From the NCBI GenBank assembly GCA_028277195.1, contig JANQGS010000002.1:1-6172 (forward strand): a stretch of DNA of 6,172 nucleotides, given 5' to 3'. The position numbers and the translations under genes are program-made. The notes under the pieces were generated by a model. It did no database searches, was not told where the DNA came from, and saw only the letters and a program-made list of their open reading frames with translations. Below are positions 5,154 to 6,172 of this stretch, one piece after another (within the stretch, counting starts at the first letter, position 1; every line of letters starts with the position of its first letter). This DNA is from Candidatus Gastranaerophilales bacterium (lineage in GTDB: Bacteria; Cyanobacteriota; Vampirovibrionia; Gastranaerophilales; UBA9971).

Positions 5154-6172
5154 ATGGCCAACCCTGAAGAGCTTAGTTTTACCCGCATGTCAAATTCGCA
5201 AAAAGTTGCCACGCTTTTAATCGCATTAGGGCCTGAAACCGCAACGGAAGTATTGAAAAATATCCCTGACGAAGAACTGATAGAGCAGATAACGGTGGAT
5301 ATAGCCAGCCTGAACAAAATCCCGAAGGAAATACTCGATGAAGTGCTTGAGGAGTTTTATTCGTATTTCCAGGCAAGCAATCTCGTTTCCCGGGGCGGGG
5401 TGGATTATGCCAAAAAGATACTGGAAGAAGCATACGGGGATGAAAGGGCAAAGTCTGTAATGGACAGGCTCGCTACAACACGGAATAACCCTTTCCAGTT
5501 TTTTAACGAGGCAGACCCTGCCCAGCTCGCGTCTTCCCTGCAAAATGAAAACCCGCAGCTTATAGCTCTTGTGCTGGCTTATTTAAAACCGGATAAGTCA
5601 GCGGGTATAATAAGCAACCTGCCTGAGAGGATACAATCAACGGTTTCCCTGAAAATAGCCGAAATGGACAGGACAAACCCCGAAATACTCAAGGAAGTCG
5701 AAAAAATAATCGAAACAAAATTCTCCTCAGTGGTGGTGCAGGACTTTTCAAAAGCAGGCGGTATCGAGGTTCTGGCGGATATCCTTAACAGGACTGACAG
5801 GACCTCGGAAAAGAGGATTATGGAAGCGCTCGAGAGCCAGGATATTGACATGGCGGAGAGAATACGGGAGCTTATGTTTGTGTTTGAAGACATAGTAAAA
5901 CTTGATGACCGCTCTGTCCAGCGTATCCTCAGGGAGGTTGAAACAAAAGACATCGCGCTTGCCCTTAAGGGTACAGGCGATGAGGTTAAGGAGAAAATAT
6001 TCACCAACATGTCAGAGAGGGCCTCGGCTATGCTTAAGGATGACATGGAATATATGGGTCCGGTGAGGTCAAGGGAGGTCCAGGATGCCCAGACCACTAT
6101 TGTTGCCATTATCAGGGCGCTTGAGGCTACGGGTGAAATTGTAATAGCCCGCGAAGGTGCGGAGGATGACTT
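5154..6172 (+). CDS. fliG: Flagellar motor switch protein FliG (3' end outside window)
   Basis: FliG lies on the cytoplasmic face of the MS ring, binds FliF and FliM, and receives torque from the MotA/MotB stator. The frame stays open to the last base (339 codons). The family usually has about 335-345 residues and ends soon after GEIVIA, so only a few codons are missing. Visible are the N-terminal FliF-binding domain (QKVATLLIALG, 16-26), the middle domain with ENPQ (132-135) in place of the usual EHPQ, the MFVF motif (241-244) and the charged torque region: DDRSVQRILREV (251-262), R289 in MSERA, D296/D297 and R305 in GPVR. These correspond to the torque residues defined in E. coli. ATG 5154 is chosen because AAGGA motifs at 5139-5143 and 5146-5150 lie just upstream; a second ATG eleven codons later is less likely. 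It follows fliE and fliF in the common order. Confidence 0.97.
   Translation, partial: MANPEELSFTRMSNSQKVATLLIALGPETATEVLKNIPDEELIEQITVDIASLNKIPKEILDEVLEEFYSYFQASNLVSRGGVDYAKKILEEAYGDERAKSVMDRLATTRNNPFQFFNEADPAQLASSLQNENPQLIALVLAYLKPDKSAGIISNLPERIQSTVSLKIAEMDRTNPEILKEVEKIIETKFSSVVVQDFSKAGGIEVLADILNRTDRTSEKRIMEALESQDIDMAERIRELMFVFEDIVKLDDRSVQRILREVETKDIALALKGTGDEVKEKIFTNMSERASAMLKDDMEYMGPVRSREVQDAQTTIVAIIRALEATGEIVIAREGAEDD

Noticed and set aside
5579..6109. 176-codon minus-strand open frame opposite fliG
   Set aside because: It is a shadow of the fliG reading frame: Ser/Ile-rich translation of conserved plus-strand codons, with no family likeness.
1..6172. CRISPR array, toxin-antitoxin pair, riboswitch or defence system
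   Set aside because: No spaced direct repeats, no small paired genes and no recognisable aptamer; the window is filled by the recombinase, the tRNA, secY-adk and fliEFG.

Overview
The window is bacterial and has two parts. Bases 1 to about 740 are AT-rich and look like the end of a mobile element. They hold the C-terminal part of a large serine recombinase gene that begins before the window, running head-on into a minus-strand tRNA-Arg(ACG) gene. The last 13 codons and the stop of the recombinase frame are read from the complement of the tRNA, so the tRNA 3' end is the likely attachment site.

From about 741 onward the sequence looks like host chromosome with fuller GC content and frequent ATA (Ile) and AGG (Arg) codons. 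A 170-base gap holds candidate promoters for the tRNA (minus) and for secY (plus), plus a 25-base REP-like palindrome just before the secY ribosome binding site. secY (the SecYEG channel) and adk (adenylate kinase) follow, overlapping by ATGA. They are usually found in the spc ribosomal-protein operon, but no ribosomal protein gene, map or infA is next to them here.

A 161-base gap with four C-runs on the plus strand (a potential G-quadruplex on the minus strand) separates adk from a tightly packed flagellar operon: fliE (with an unusually long N-terminus), fliF (GTG start, MS-ring) and fliG (rotor switch, cut by the window end a few codons before its expected stop). These three proteins build the rotor core at the inner membrane: FliF forms the MS ring, FliE joins it to the rod, and FliG sits on its cytoplasmic face and receives torque. 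SecY would be needed to insert FliF.

The organism is a motile, flagellated bacterium that I cannot place in a phylum. The gene order and the REP-like repeat resemble what I associate with uncultured candidate phyla, but this is an impression. I see no convincing new multi-gene system. The points most worth checking are the recombinase/tRNA overlap, the extended FliE, the G-quadruplex-type tract before fliE and the degraded zinc ribbon of the recombinase.
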